Of a stretch of DNA of 64,000 bases, positions 26,201 to 34,544 are shown piece after piece. This stretch comes from an uncultured Clostridia bacterium (lineage in GTDB: Bacteria; Bacillota; Clostridia; Oscillospirales; Acutalibacteraceae): assembly GCA_946186665.1 (NCBI GenBank), contig CAMHOE010000004.1:22831-86830 (forward strand). The letters are read 5' to 3'. The notes beneath the pieces are model-generated. The model did not search any database. It worked only from the letters and a program-made list of their open reading frames with translations, and was not told the origin of the DNA. Both the position numbers and the translations under genes were made by a program. The number at the start of each line of letters is the position of its first letter. Position 1 is the stretch's first letter.

Positions 26201-28199
26201 AATAGCAAGCAATGCTTACCAGAAAGCCATTTACCAAAAGACCATTCTTGACACCGGCGGCGGTACAGAGAAAGATCTTACCGGTCTGTTTAATACGACT
26301 GTAACGCATTATCAGGGACAAGGAATGTACTCGGATAACCTTTTCCTGATGGGCACTTCAAACGACAGTGACAGGCGACTGCAAAACTACACTATAGAAG
26401 ATGAATACGGAATATCTTCTATTGAATATCCGGGTGATCATTACGGAAACTTTGCATGGACTAACAAAACCCTTGTGCAAAGTACGATGAAAAGCGGAAA
26501 GGTCACAATCAGTAAGGAAGTCACAAATTCACCTTATGAATTTCTTCTTGATTCCGAATTTACATTTTATGTCTATTATACCAATATTGAGGATGTTTTC
26601 GGAACGCTCCCGGATGAATATGATTTATACAACGGTCAACCGTGTATAAAAGAAACTTATACAATCAAAGACGGCGGAAGCATCACGATTAATGTTCCGG
26701 CAGGCATAGAGTGTATTGTGGAAGAGGATGATAAGGAATTCTATACAGTAACCTCTCCTGCTGACGGATACTATGATATTACGGTACAGGAAAATCAAAC
26801 ATATGACTGTCCGTTTACAAACGAAATGTCGGGCATTTATACCGAGCAAACAAATGCGGATATATCTATTGATTGGGTTGATGACAGCAATGCACTGTCT
26901 CTCCGTCCTGTAGGAAACAAGTATTTCACTCCCTATGAGACATATCAGTCAACAGATACAGGCAAAAACGATACACTTATTCACATTGTCTTTAAAGGCA
27001 ACGATGATAAATGGTACGACCTTGCGGACGCTGTAGGCGAAGCTGAATTCAACACTCTTGCAGAGATGTTGAATTCAGCCGTAAGCTACAATGGTGACAC
27101 AACTGATATCACTGTTACTAATCTGCCAAAATATGTTCTGCCAATTTTTGAGCAGAATGCAGGATCTGATGTATTGACAGCAGGTACCGAAATGATCTAC
27201 GGCTTTACACAATCAAGATATGGAACATATGTAATAGAACCGTTTGACAAAACTTCAAGGGTAGGAACTTTAGCCTCAGGTGAAACATTTGTAGACACAC
27301 TATATGGAAGTATTACAATATCCAAAACAGGAAAGGACAGCCGGGGCAATATCACAACACTCAGCGATGCGGAGTTTGATCTCTATGAAACAGAATCCGA
27401 TGCACAAAACGGCACTAATCCAATACAGCACCTTAAAACAGGTAACAGCGGAACAGCTGTGTCGGATCCTGTCCCGGTATCGACCTACTGGCTTGTAGAG
27501 AACGATGTACTGGGCAACTACGAACCAAACACCACACCAATAAAAGTTGAGATCTCAAAGGCATCAACAAATTCTCTCAATATAGTTGTTCCTGTTGAGA
27601 ACACCCTTGCAGAGAGAGATGTAACGATTACAAAATCCATAGATATGACCTATGGAATTTTAAGTGAGGAAGAGTATAAATCAAAAGAGTTTAACTTTAC
27701 TATGACGATGAGCGGTCTTACACCGGATGTAGAATACACTTTGATATATAAATTTGCTGATACATCCGAAGAAAGCGAAACAATGACTGCACCGTCAAAC
27801 GGTAAAATAACAAAAAGCTTTACTCTAAAAGACGGCGACTCTGTCACTTTCAAAGCACTTCCGGTAAATTCAACCTATCAGGTGACAGAAGCGGCAGTAC
27901 CGTTCTATGTTCCTTCATACGTCATTACCGGTGAAAGCGGCTCCATAATTGCCAAATCACACGATGAAACAGCAGAAACAAAAACACAGATGTCAACAGC
28001 CGTTGAAACAGTTGACAGAACCGACAGTGAAATAGTTATTGCATTTAAAAATGATTACCTCGCTTCTGACTTTGTTCTTCCCGACTCAGGCATGGATGAC
28101 CAGCGCAGTACCATGGTAATGCTTTTCATTGGAATAATACTGTTCGGCACATCTGCAATGATTTTCACCGGACGCAGAAAACGTTCAAGAAGTAATTAA
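23259..28199 (+). CDS. Large LPxTG-like wall-anchored surface protein with fibro-slime and SpaA-like domains
   Basis: 1,646 residues. A long signal peptide (about 1-36) opens the protein. Near residue 766 the motif GDDCTYVYLDGKLILDLGG marks a fibro-slime (PA14-like) domain. Beta-sandwich repeats follow: about 1078-1195 (KSGKVTISKEVTN), a SpaA/Cna-B-like prealbumin domain about 1349-1455 (YGSITISKTGKD) and a DUF7601-like domain about 1456-1600. The end has LPDSG (about 1607), a transmembrane helix and GRRKRSRSN, which is a sortase signal with Ser for Thr. AAGGAGGT precedes the start. Probably an adhesin or pilin-like surface protein; no sortase gene is nearby. Confidence 0.85.
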   Translation: MRRSHIAVRYRFVSILLTIMIMTSSYNIWSGNDVAEAIPSDDIRATIDVQFGKRGEDFYTYLTEDYQTISVSYSGFVNSSESIAPGELKIRIPTNIIKDGNGNYAQSGFIIHDSNTYYDNNYDETVHSLEYIENYEGDASELAGALYYYTDSEDENSCIITNFKEIPVDPEYDFTYYQIMLRVEYTASLPAYFYSAEVPTDPLYMDVSLAKGDTVYTPSLPTAYTYSDAYTGEGGGFYAEDYLPVLYLDNSTLEATRLYIDAKLLLKGQTISYGVTGINSIKIGSITYTLGDKFRLLNDTEREFLSNSGINVNEYTYVIEFPKSELSSLYSNGNNKNIQANITYKATQGNGSLAANSTSRNVYIAGLDPTRIGTNQSNINYSKPLPLSPEVRYPCLYIGSYSDSNTRSIAASYVFLNGYWSELGETNATGYNQYEIEKQTMIINGDNWSETPEDSIKVSGKVYDYYSDDDLAGSTNTRFNTGYSNSTSTNFYYKFNDALSDYYKEKNQPYYDFYTTYTPIRDIKPDPDTTYSQSFGILNPLYIGKMNSGPIKNKNTSYGLFGIDKSNTYYYDPITNTSGNVSAVNRVNAITIAAALMNGSNGAGNGSAFLGIVADHLGENGEILMNTNNPYNADDFDFPLKDHEVESPFFNEDFLNGNNSLGAKIGRVFDATYTFDYGQIYIGGQKTYGYTLAPKQRFFFNDDGTINTELQREDVKATYSVTKELMPLNFVYNNQEYANSGYGQRIDIPLVIPADVMKKNYKMEVYGDDCTYVYLDGKLILDLGGLSYAYDYYNTNGKNNTILGTIDFKAKKATVSKIKTVTGITTNLTRDFDINDGRMHVITLVQTDNYTGEGALYVTTTLPLEYVIPEEGDPKSSYEVQNIFSSPQFSKNLTTFIDGLDFKNTVNVVAPHEAGEMDITPMSTVSLAKSYTGHYYDREEYEDDGWVYTDYDAIDKDPEDRNLGKNEIYAYLGLIYPGDTEIASNAYQKAIYQKTILDTGGGTEKDLTGLFNTTVTHYQGQGMYSDNLFLMGTSNDSDRRLQNYTIEDEYGISSIEYPGDHYGNFAWTNKTLVQSTMKSGKVTISKEVTNSPYEFLLDSEFTFYVYYTNIEDVFGTLPDEYDLYNGQPCIKETYTIKDGGSITINVPAGIECIVEEDDKEFYTVTSPADGYYDITVQENQTYDCPFTNEMSGIYTEQTNADISIDWVDDSNALSLRPVGNKYFTPYETYQSTDTGKNDTLIHIVFKGNDDKWYDLADAVGEAEFNTLAEMLNSAVSYNGDTTDITVTNLPKYVLPIFEQNAGSDVLTAGTEMIYGFTQSRYGTYVIEPFDKTSRVGTLASGETFVDTLYGSITISKTGKDSRGNITTLSDAEFDLYETESDAQNGTNPIQHLKTGNSGTAVSDPVPVSTYWLVENDVLGNYEPNTTPIKVEISKASTNSLNIVVPVENTLAERDVTITKSIDMTYGILSEEEYKSKEFNFTMTMSGLTPDVEYTLIYKFADTSEESETMTAPSNGKITKSFTLKDGDSVTFKALPVNSTYQVTEAAVPFYVPSYVITGESGSIIAKSHDETAETKTQMSTAVETVDRTDSEIVIAFKNDYLASDFVLPDSGMDDQRSTMVMLFIGIILFGTSAMIFTGRRKRSRSN

Positions 28200-28226
28200 T
28201 ATCTCCGGAGTCACAATTTCAACTAT

Positions 28227-28272
28227 TAAAAAAGCCCCCTCAGTCAACTCACTCTGAGCTGACTGAGGGGGT
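28227..28272 (-). terminator. Terminator of the DUF4250 gene
   Basis: A CCCCCTCAGTCA/TGACTGAGGGGG stem. The minus-strand exit has CTTTTTT; the plus-strand exit (TAAAATTTTAA) is weaker but may also stop the surface-protein transcript. Confidence 0.85.
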
Positions 28273-28290
28273 AAAATTTTAACTTGCTGG

Positions 28291-28467
28291 TCATCTGAAT
28301 TGATTTTGTTCGCTGACATACTCATATCCTATCGAATTAAGCTTACTGCTTACATCGTCGCAGCTGACGCCCATATCCCTGCAAAGCTCATCAAGCGACG
28401 AATACTTATCTCTGAGCTTTGTATTGATATATGAAAGCAATATTACCGGATCATTTGGTAAAGCCAC
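28291..28467 (-). CDS. DUF4250 family small protein
   Basis: 58 residues starting at a GTG: MALPNDPVILLSYINTKLRD, then YSSLDELCRDMGVSCDDVSSKLNSIGYEY. The PxDPxxLLSxxNTKLRDxYxSLdeLC pattern and the C-terminal IGYEYxxxxNQF are diagnostic of DUF4250. The fold is probably a small helical domain resembling an HTH; function unknown. GGGGAG 7-10 bases upstream supports the GTG. It has its own terminator and borders the repeat cluster to its left in transcription order. Confidence 0.88.
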   Translation of the reverse strand: MALPNDPVILLSYINTKLRDKYSSLDELCRDMGVSCDDVSSKLNSIGYEYVSEQNQFR

Positions 28468-28519
28468 AATAACACTCCCCTGATTTTTTACACCATTATA
28501 TCACAAACTCTCCCCCAAT

Positions 28520-28620
28520 GCAACCGGCGGATTGCCTCCGCTGTCGATTCGCGCCCTCGTTCGCTAAAGCTCACTTTGATAGTATGACCAAAACTTTTCC
28601 TGTCCGCGATTGACGGCGCT
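28520..28620 (+). repeat. Dispersed repeat module R3, copy c
   Basis: Contains ATTCGCG, GTTCGCTAAAGCTCACTTTG, ATAGTATGACC, ACTTTTCCTGTCCGCG and ATTGACGGCGC. It matches the complement of 47797-47888 and matches 63360-63485. It leads directly to R2. Confidence 0.75.
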
Positions 28621-28639
28621 AACTTATCAGACACTTGTC

Positions 28640-28795
28640 CCCATCCGCCGGCGCAGCCCTGAAGGGGCTGCTATTTCGGCTGTTTTCTAATGGCATAAAG
28701 TTTCTTTCTCCCTACTAAACTTAATGCGCCTATACAGTTTAAAACTGTAGTTTATATTATACTTACTATAATTCATTTTCGCTGTGCGAAACTCC
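28640..28795 (+). repeat. Dispersed repeat module R2, copy c
   Basis: Near-identical to 83-227 over about 145 bp. Its hairpin is GCAGCCC/GGGCTGC, one pair longer than copy a. It ends with TTTCGC-TGT-GCGAAA. Confidence 0.8.
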
Positions 28796-28830
28796 TAATT
28801 CCTAACTGTTACAATTTCACATTAAAACTA

Positions 28831-28970
28831 TAGACGTGTACAGTAATAGACAAAGCACTTCTTTAAGAGCGCGACGCGGACGGCTCTATCAGAAGCGGAT
28901 GTGTTGTTAAGTAGTCCTGCGGGGTCACCCGCTCCTGCGGAGTCACCCCGCTCCTATGCGGTCACGCATT
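28831..28970 (+). repeat. Dispersed repeat module R1, copy b (expanded)
   Basis: Begins TAGACGTGTACAG. The first hairpin is weaker (two mismatches). The GTCA-loop hairpin is present three times in a row with different stems: GCGGG/CCCGC (28918-28931), a GCGG/CCGC unit, and ATGCG/CGCAT (28957-28970). This is a local expansion of the second hairpin. Confidence 0.75.
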
Positions 28971-28988
28971 TCAATATTCATTAATTTA

Positions 28989-30602
28989 TTATTGCTTGTA
29001 GCTGTTTACAACTCTGATTATTATGTCATAGAGCCTTTCCACTTTATACTCTCCAATAATTGGCTCCATGTGGGAACCTCCTATACCTGAATCGTCAGTG
29101 AGGAATACGTATGTTCCGCCTGTTTCGATTGCGATTGCTCTGCCGAAAAGTTCAGTTTCTCTTTCACTGCCGGAGGATACCACCGGTATTATACGGATGC
29201 CCTTTGCTGCCGCTGCCTCTACAGCTGCATAAAGTTCTGCTTCTTTTCCGTCATGTGGAGGTGCATCAAAGATAAGGAATGCTATCTTCACGCTATCCTC
29301 ATCCCAGCTGCTTTTGAATACTGCTTCTGTGAGTATTTTATCTACAGCTTCGGGAACATCTCCGCCGCCGTCTGCAACTTCAGCGTTAAGATTTTTTTGA
29401 AGTGCCGCGATATCGTCTGTGAAGTCAAAGCATTTTGTAACATAATCATCGCCCTCATCACGGTAGAAATTCACGGAGTATCTGGTGTTCTCTGTGCCGA
29501 TTTCTTCAGTGATGGCAGAAAACTCACTTTGCAGGAACATCATCTCATCAGACATGGAGCCTGTTGCATCAACAATAAACATTATATCCGTCTTCTGATA
29601 GTTTTTGCTTTCACCGCCGAATACCACATCAATTGTCTCATTAACAGACTTTGGCTTGTCTCTTCTCTGAGTCTGATCTCCTGATGTGTCTGTCAAATCT
29701 TCGGAAGCTGCATCTATGGAAGTGTCAATTGTTACTTCCTGTTCTTCTGTTGTTTTGCCGTCCGAAACTGTCAGAAATGCCGCTTTATCTGCATTGTTGC
29801 TGAACAGATACGCTACGCCGTCTTTATTTGTTACAGCTGTCCAGAGCGCATTTTTGCTCTCATCCGTAAGAGAAACCACAGCATTTACAACAGGCTTGTT
29901 CTCTTTGTCTGTAACATTTACAGCGATACGGTATCTCGGGTCAAGTCCGAAGCTCGGAAAGCTTATCTTGTCCGAATTAACAAGATTGGTGAAAAATCCC
30001 CAGTTGTCGTTGTCATTCCATTCACCGGCTGTAAGAAGACCTGCCTGAGGAATAACCTCCTCTATATCGCCGTCATATTCGCTTGTCTCATATAATACGT
30101 CCTCGTCATCTCCTATGTATTCGAGTGAACCGGAAGAAGCCTCAGGTTCTCCGAAAGTGTCGCCGTCTCCTGCTACAATACCGTATTCTCCGGCAGCATC
30201 ATCTTCGTAGGCGATATCATATTCAGCGTCATATTCGCCTTCATATGTATCAGCAGAACCGTTGTATACTGCATCGCCCTCTGCTGTGATACCTTCCTCC
30301 ACAGTATCAGTCGATTTCCTGGCGCTATCGTCACTTCTGCCTGCTGAAGCTATTCTTGGAATAGTTATCGGTTCTTCTTCGCCGTCAGCTTCCTTACCTG
30401 ATGAAGCACTGTCGCTTCCGGAACCTGAGTCAGCCGCATCATCCGATTTTGCGCTTCCCGTGCTGTCTGCACCTGCCGCATAGCTTTCCCCAAAATTATC
30501 CGGAACTATTGAGTTGTTCGCAGTTCCTCCGCCTGCACAGGCAGAAGCTGATATCATTGCCAATATCACCATTGTCATAAGTGCATTTCTTCTCATTTTC
30601 AT
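28989..30602 (-). CDS. Lipoprotein with von Willebrand factor A domain
   Basis: 537 residues. A lipoprotein signal peptide has the lipobox SASAC (Cys about 22). A long acidic Gly/Ser/Tyr-rich disordered stalk follows (about 25-200), then a carboxypeptidase regulatory-like beta domain (about 225-300, NVTDKENKPVVNAVVSLTDE) and a VWA domain (about 335-530) with the MIDAS motif DATGS and a following GGGDVPEA metal or ligand loop. Likely displayed on the outer face of the membrane, binding a protein partner through a divalent metal. GGAGGT lies 7 bases before the ATG. Apparently monocistronic, with the repeat cluster just beyond its stop. Confidence 0.88.
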   Translation of the reverse strand: MKMRRNALMTMVILAMISASACAGGGTANNSIVPDNFGESYAAGADSTGSAKSDDAADSGSGSDSASSGKEADGEEEPITIPRIASAGRSDDSARKSTDTVEEGITAEGDAVYNGSADTYEGEYDAEYDIAYEDDAAGEYGIVAGDGDTFGEPEASSGSLEYIGDDEDVLYETSEYDGDIEEVIPQAGLLTAGEWNDNDNWGFFTNLVNSDKISFPSFGLDPRYRIAVNVTDKENKPVVNAVVSLTDESKNALWTAVTNKDGVAYLFSNNADKAAFLTVSDGKTTEEQEVTIDTSIDAASEDLTDTSGDQTQRRDKPKSVNETIDVVFGGESKNYQKTDIMFIVDATGSMSDEMMFLQSEFSAITEEIGTENTRYSVNFYRDEGDDYVTKCFDFTDDIAALQKNLNAEVADGGGDVPEAVDKILTEAVFKSSWDEDSVKIAFLIFDAPPHDGKEAELYAAVEAAAAKGIRIIPVVSSGSERETELFGRAIAIETGGTYVFLTDDSGIGGSHMEPIIGEYKVERLYDIIIRVVNSYKQ

Positions 30603-30809
30603 AATGATTACCTCCTTGTATATTACCTTGCGTTTTATCTCTATGTTTTTAAAAAGCCCTGTTTTAACGGCTTCTATTATAACAGTCGCAAAATTTTCTG
30701 AACGGTTGCATTATTCAGAGAAAATTTTTTTTATTTTTTGGTTCTTAAAACTGCACATAATTTTTTTGTTAAAGAAGTTTTTTTGTATAAGCAGAAGATT
30801 TATTTATTG

Positions 30810-30838
30810 TTGAAACTGGGAAATAATTATGATAAAAT
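30810..30838 (+). promoter_or_regulatory. Promoter of asnB
   Basis: TTGAAA (30810-30815), 17 bp, TAAAAT (30833-30838), about 70 bp before the asnB start. Confidence 0.65.
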
Positions 30839-30910
30839 TGTAGTGGATAATCGGACGCCGTGTCGTAAGATAACGGCAATAAAGGATAATGATAAAGGAG
30901 CAAATAATTT

Positions 30911-32797
30911 ATGTGCGGATTATGCGGATTTACCGGTGAGATAATCGACAGGGACAAGGTCCTTGAAAACATGACTGATGTAATTACACATCGCGGCCCC
31001 GACAGCATGGGCTATTATACCGACTCCAACATATCTATGGGATTTCGCCGACTCAGCATTATTGACCTTGACAGCGGTCATCAGCCAATCTATAACGAGG
31101 ACAAGTCGCTTGTTCTGACCTTTAACGGTGAGATCTATAACTATCAGGAGCTTCGTGAGGAGCTTATCGGTCTGGGACATCAGTTCTATACACACGCCGA
31201 CTCTGAAGTACTTATCCATGGCTTTGAAGAATGGGGCGAAAAGATGCTTCAGCGTCTCAGAGGTATGTTCGGCTTTGCAATATACAATAAAAAAGATCAT
31301 TCCATATTTATAGCAAGGGATTTCTTCGGAATAAAGCCTATGCACTATGCTGTTATTGACGGTGAGCTTGTATACGGCTCTGAGATAAAAAGTATACTGG
31401 AATATCCCAAGTACAAAAAGAAATTCAATTACAAGGCACTGGACAACTATCTGTCATTCCAGTATGTAGTACCGCCTGAGACTTTCTTTGAAGGGATTTA
31501 CTGTCTGCTCCCAGGTCACTATATGTGGTACAGAGACGGCAAAGTGAAAACCACAAGATACTTTGAAGCTACCTTTGAACCAGACAAGAACCTCACAATA
31601 GATGAAGCTGTTGACAAGATAGAGGCAGCGTTTGAAAATTCTGTAAACGCACATAAGATCAGTGACGTTGAGGTCGGCTGCTTCCTTTCAAGCGGTGTTG
31701 ACTCCAGCTATGTTTCCACTTATTTTGCAGATCAGAAAACCTTTACAGTCGGCTTTGACTTCGGTGAAAAGTACAACGAGATAAGCTGGGCTGAGGGTCT
31801 TTCCAAAGAGATAGGCGTTGAGCATCACACACACCTTATCGGTTCTGAGGAATTCTGGGCTGCTGTTCCGAGAGTTCAGTACCATATGGATCAGCCGCTT
31901 GCCGACCCATCCTGTATTGCCCTGTATTTCGTTTCCAAGCTTGCAAGCGAGTACGTAAAGGTCGTACTTTCCGGTGAGGGAGCAGATGAGTTGTTCGGCG
32001 GCTATACGGTTTATAATGAACCCCATGTGTTCAAAAACTATCAGAGAATAGTACCGAAAAAGCTCCGTTATGCACTGGCAAGAAGCGCTAAAAAATGGCC
32101 GCACATCAAGGGCAGAGGCTATATAATCAGAGGCGCAAGAAAGACGGAGGATAAATTTATCGGAAATGCTTTCATGTATGATGATGAAGAGAAGCGCAAG
32201 ATCCTCAAAGATAATTCAATAGTTACACGTCCGCAGGATCTTTGCAGGAAATACTACGACAGAGTAAAGAATTATGACGATGAGACAAAGATGCAGTATC
32301 TTGATATCAACCTCTGGATGGTCGGTGATATTCTTCTGAAAGCCGACAGAATGAGCATGGCGAATTCTCTGGAGCTTCGTGTGCCGTTCCTTGACAAGAA
32401 GGTATTCGAGGTTGCACGTACCATACCCACAAAATATCGTATAGCACACGGCACTACAAAGTATGCTATGCGTCAGGCGGCACTTCGTCATCTTCCTAAG
32501 GCAACCGCCGAGAAAAAGAAACTCGGTTTCCCTGTACCAACAAGAGTATGGCTGAAGGATCCCAAATACTATGAGGTCGTAAAGAATATGTTCACCTCAG
32601 AGACAGCTGAGAAATTCTTCAATACCGAGCTTATCGTGTCATATCTTGACGACCATTTCAACGGCAAAGAGGACAACAGCCGTAAGGTATGGACTATATA
32701 CGTGTTCCTGCTCTGGTACGGTATATTCTTCGGTGATGAAGATAAGATAAATCGTCCTGAGGGCGTTACCGAACCGAAAAATAACATTGCTGAATAA
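30911..32797 (+). CDS. asnB: Asparagine synthase (glutamine-hydrolysing)
   Basis: 628 residues, as expected. Converts aspartate to asparagine with ATP and glutamine. Cys2 (MCGLCGF) is the Ntn glutaminase nucleophile; RRLSIID and NGEIYNY line the glutamine site. The synthetase domain has the PP-loop as FLSSGVDSSYVS and GEGADELFGGY. AAAGGAG supports the ATG. Monocistronic, with its own promoter and a terminator shared with the convergent glgA. Confidence 0.96.
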   Translation: MCGLCGFTGEIIDRDKVLENMTDVITHRGPDSMGYYTDSNISMGFRRLSIIDLDSGHQPIYNEDKSLVLTFNGEIYNYQELREELIGLGHQFYTHADSEVLIHGFEEWGEKMLQRLRGMFGFAIYNKKDHSIFIARDFFGIKPMHYAVIDGELVYGSEIKSILEYPKYKKKFNYKALDNYLSFQYVVPPETFFEGIYCLLPGHYMWYRDGKVKTTRYFEATFEPDKNLTIDEAVDKIEAAFENSVNAHKISDVEVGCFLSSGVDSSYVSTYFADQKTFTVGFDFGEKYNEISWAEGLSKEIGVEHHTHLIGSEEFWAAVPRVQYHMDQPLADPSCIALYFVSKLASEYVKVVLSGEGADELFGGYTVYNEPHVFKNYQRIVPKKLRYALARSAKKWPHIKGRGYIIRGARKTEDKFIGNAFMYDDEEKRKILKDNSIVTRPQDLCRKYYDRVKNYDDETKMQYLDINLWMVGDILLKADRMSMANSLELRVPFLDKKVFEVARTIPTKYRIAHGTTKYAMRQAALRHLPKATAEKKKLGFPVPTRVWLKDPKYYEVVKNMFTSETAEKFFNTELIVSYLDDHFNGKEDNSRKVWTIYVFLLWYGIFFGDEDKINRPEGVTEPKNNIAE

Positions 32798-32804
32798 TAT
32801 GGTT

Positions 32805-32846
32805 TTAAAAAAGCACTTCTGACATAAAGTCGGAAGTGCTTCTTTT
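32805..32846. terminator. Bidirectional terminator between asnB and glgA
   Basis: AAGCACTTC/GAAGTGCTT stem with a 13-nt loop. It is T-rich on the plus exit (CTTTTC) and T6 on the minus exit. Confidence 0.88.
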
Positions 32847-32883
32847 CATCTAAACATATTCATATAGGTCGATATACGTCATA

Positions 32884-34311
32884 TCAGCCCTCGTTGATTA
32901 CCTCACGGTACATATTGATATACTCGGTCGCAGAACGTGACCAGCTGTTGTCACAGTTCATCGCACGCTTTACAAGGATCTCCCAACCATCATGCTGCCA
33001 GTAACCTGCTATTGCACGACGTATACAGCCCAGCATATCCATAGCATCATAGTTGCGGAAGGTAAAGCCGTTGCCGTCACCTGTACCGCTGTCCTGTATG
33101 GAGTCTCTCAGTCCGCCTACCTCACGCACTATCGGAATAGTACCATAGCGCAGAGCAATCATCTGTGAAAGACCGCAAGGCTCTGATTTTGACGGCATAA
33201 GGAACATATCCGCGCCTGCATATATCTTTCTGGAAAGCTCAGGAATAAATCCATGACAAGCGCACAGCCTGCCGGGATACCTGTCCTGCATGGAACGGAA
33301 GAAGCTTTCATATTCCCAGTCACCCGAACCGAGAATTACAAACTGTACATACTCCTCACGCATAAGCTGGTCAAGAGCATATTTCACAAGGTCAAGACCC
33401 TTATGGGAAACAAGCCTCGTTACCATTGCAATAATGGGAACCTCAGCGTTCTGTTCAAGTCCCAGACGCTCCTGAAGCTTCTGCTTGTTAACTGCTTTTC
33501 CTGACATATCATCAGCATTATAATGTTCATACAGCTGAATATCAGTCGCGGGATTATATGAAGTTGTATCTATTCCGTTAAGGATACCCCTGATTTTCCA
33601 TGCCCGCGCGTTGAGTATCGAATCAAGACCATGAGAGAACCACGGATCACGTATCTCCCAGGAATAGCTGGGACTTACTGTAGTGACACGATTAGCAGTC
33701 TCTATTGCGCCCTTCATATAGTTTATGCAGCCATCAAATTCAAGAATAGAACGTCCATGCGGCGGTATGCCTACGACCTCTTCAAAAAGATCCTGACCGT
33801 ATTTTCCCTGATACTGAATATTGTGGATCGTAAAAATCGTTTTAATGCCGTTATACCACTCATTCTGAGAATAGAACAAGTTATAGTATGTCGGCACAAG
33901 AGCGGTCTGCCAGTCATTACAATGGATAATATCGGGCTTGAAATCTATAAAAGGAAGCATTTCAAGCACAGCTCTTGAGAAGAACGCAAATCTCTCCGCA
34001 TCATCATAATGACCGTACAGTCCCTGACGCTTAAAGTAATATTGGTTATCCAAAAAGTAATATATAACACCGTTGTAACGTGTTTCAAAAATACCGCAGT
34101 ACTGCCTTCTCCACGACACAGGCACGGAGAAGCTCGTAATAAATCTGAGATTATCCTTCAGTTCCTGAGGGATATCCTCATAATACGGCATTACAATACG
34201 ACAGCCGATAAGACGCTGTCGCAGTGCATGAGGCAGCGCACCTGAAACATCTGCCAGTCCTCCGGAAGCAGCAAAGGGCTGAGCCTCGCTCGTAACAAAC
34301 AGACACTTCAT
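32884..34311 (-). CDS. glgA: Glycogen synthase (ADP-glucose, GT5)
   Basis: 475 residues. Transfers glucose from ADP-glucose to growing alpha-1,4-glucan. The N-terminal motif reads FAASGGLADVSGALP, where Ser replaces the usual Lys/Thr before GGL. Other GT5 hallmarks are present: FTIHNIQYQG, RVTTVSPSY, and the C-terminal donor loop PSKSEPCGLSQMIALRYGTIP. AGGAGGTG precedes the ATG at 34311; the frame extends further upstream without a usable start. Last gene of the glycogen cluster, 233 bp after glgD. Confidence 0.95.
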   Translation of the reverse strand: MKCLFVTSEAQPFAASGGLADVSGALPHALRQRLIGCRIVMPYYEDIPQELKDNLRFITSFSVPVSWRRQYCGIFETRYNGVIYYFLDNQYYFKRQGLYGHYDDAERFAFFSRAVLEMLPFIDFKPDIIHCNDWQTALVPTYYNLFYSQNEWYNGIKTIFTIHNIQYQGKYGQDLFEEVVGIPPHGRSILEFDGCINYMKGAIETANRVTTVSPSYSWEIRDPWFSHGLDSILNARAWKIRGILNGIDTTSYNPATDIQLYEHYNADDMSGKAVNKQKLQERLGLEQNAEVPIIAMVTRLVSHKGLDLVKYALDQLMREEYVQFVILGSGDWEYESFFRSMQDRYPGRLCACHGFIPELSRKIYAGADMFLMPSKSEPCGLSQMIALRYGTIPIVREVGGLRDSIQDSGTGDGNGFTFRNYDAMDMLGCIRRAIAGYWQHDGWEILVKRAMNCDNSWSRSATEYINMYREVINEG

Positions 34312-34407
34312 AACTATACACCTCCTACAGCGGCACGGCACAAATCCTGTACAACAGAACATTTCTGCTTTGAATATGTCCTTACAGTTCCTTCACCCCG
34401 TACCGTA

Positions 34408-34476
34408 CGGCATAAATATGCCGCTTTTCTATCCTGCATTCGCCGCTGTATACTTTGCAAAGACTACAGCGGCGAA
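34408..34476. promoter_or_regulatory. Two perfect inverted repeats between glgD and glgA
   Basis: CGGCATA-AA-TATGCCG at 34408-34423, and a 12-bp perfect stem TTCGCCGCTGTA/TACAGCGGCGAA at 34439-34476 with a 14-nt loop. No T-tract follows on the minus strand, so RNA processing, stability or attenuation between glgD and glgA is more likely than termination. Confidence 0.5.
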
Positions 34477-34544
34477 TGATCTGATCATCATTTCACATCA
34501 TTTAGTTGTTCGGACATTATCTGAACAGCACAAGCTCAGGGCTG

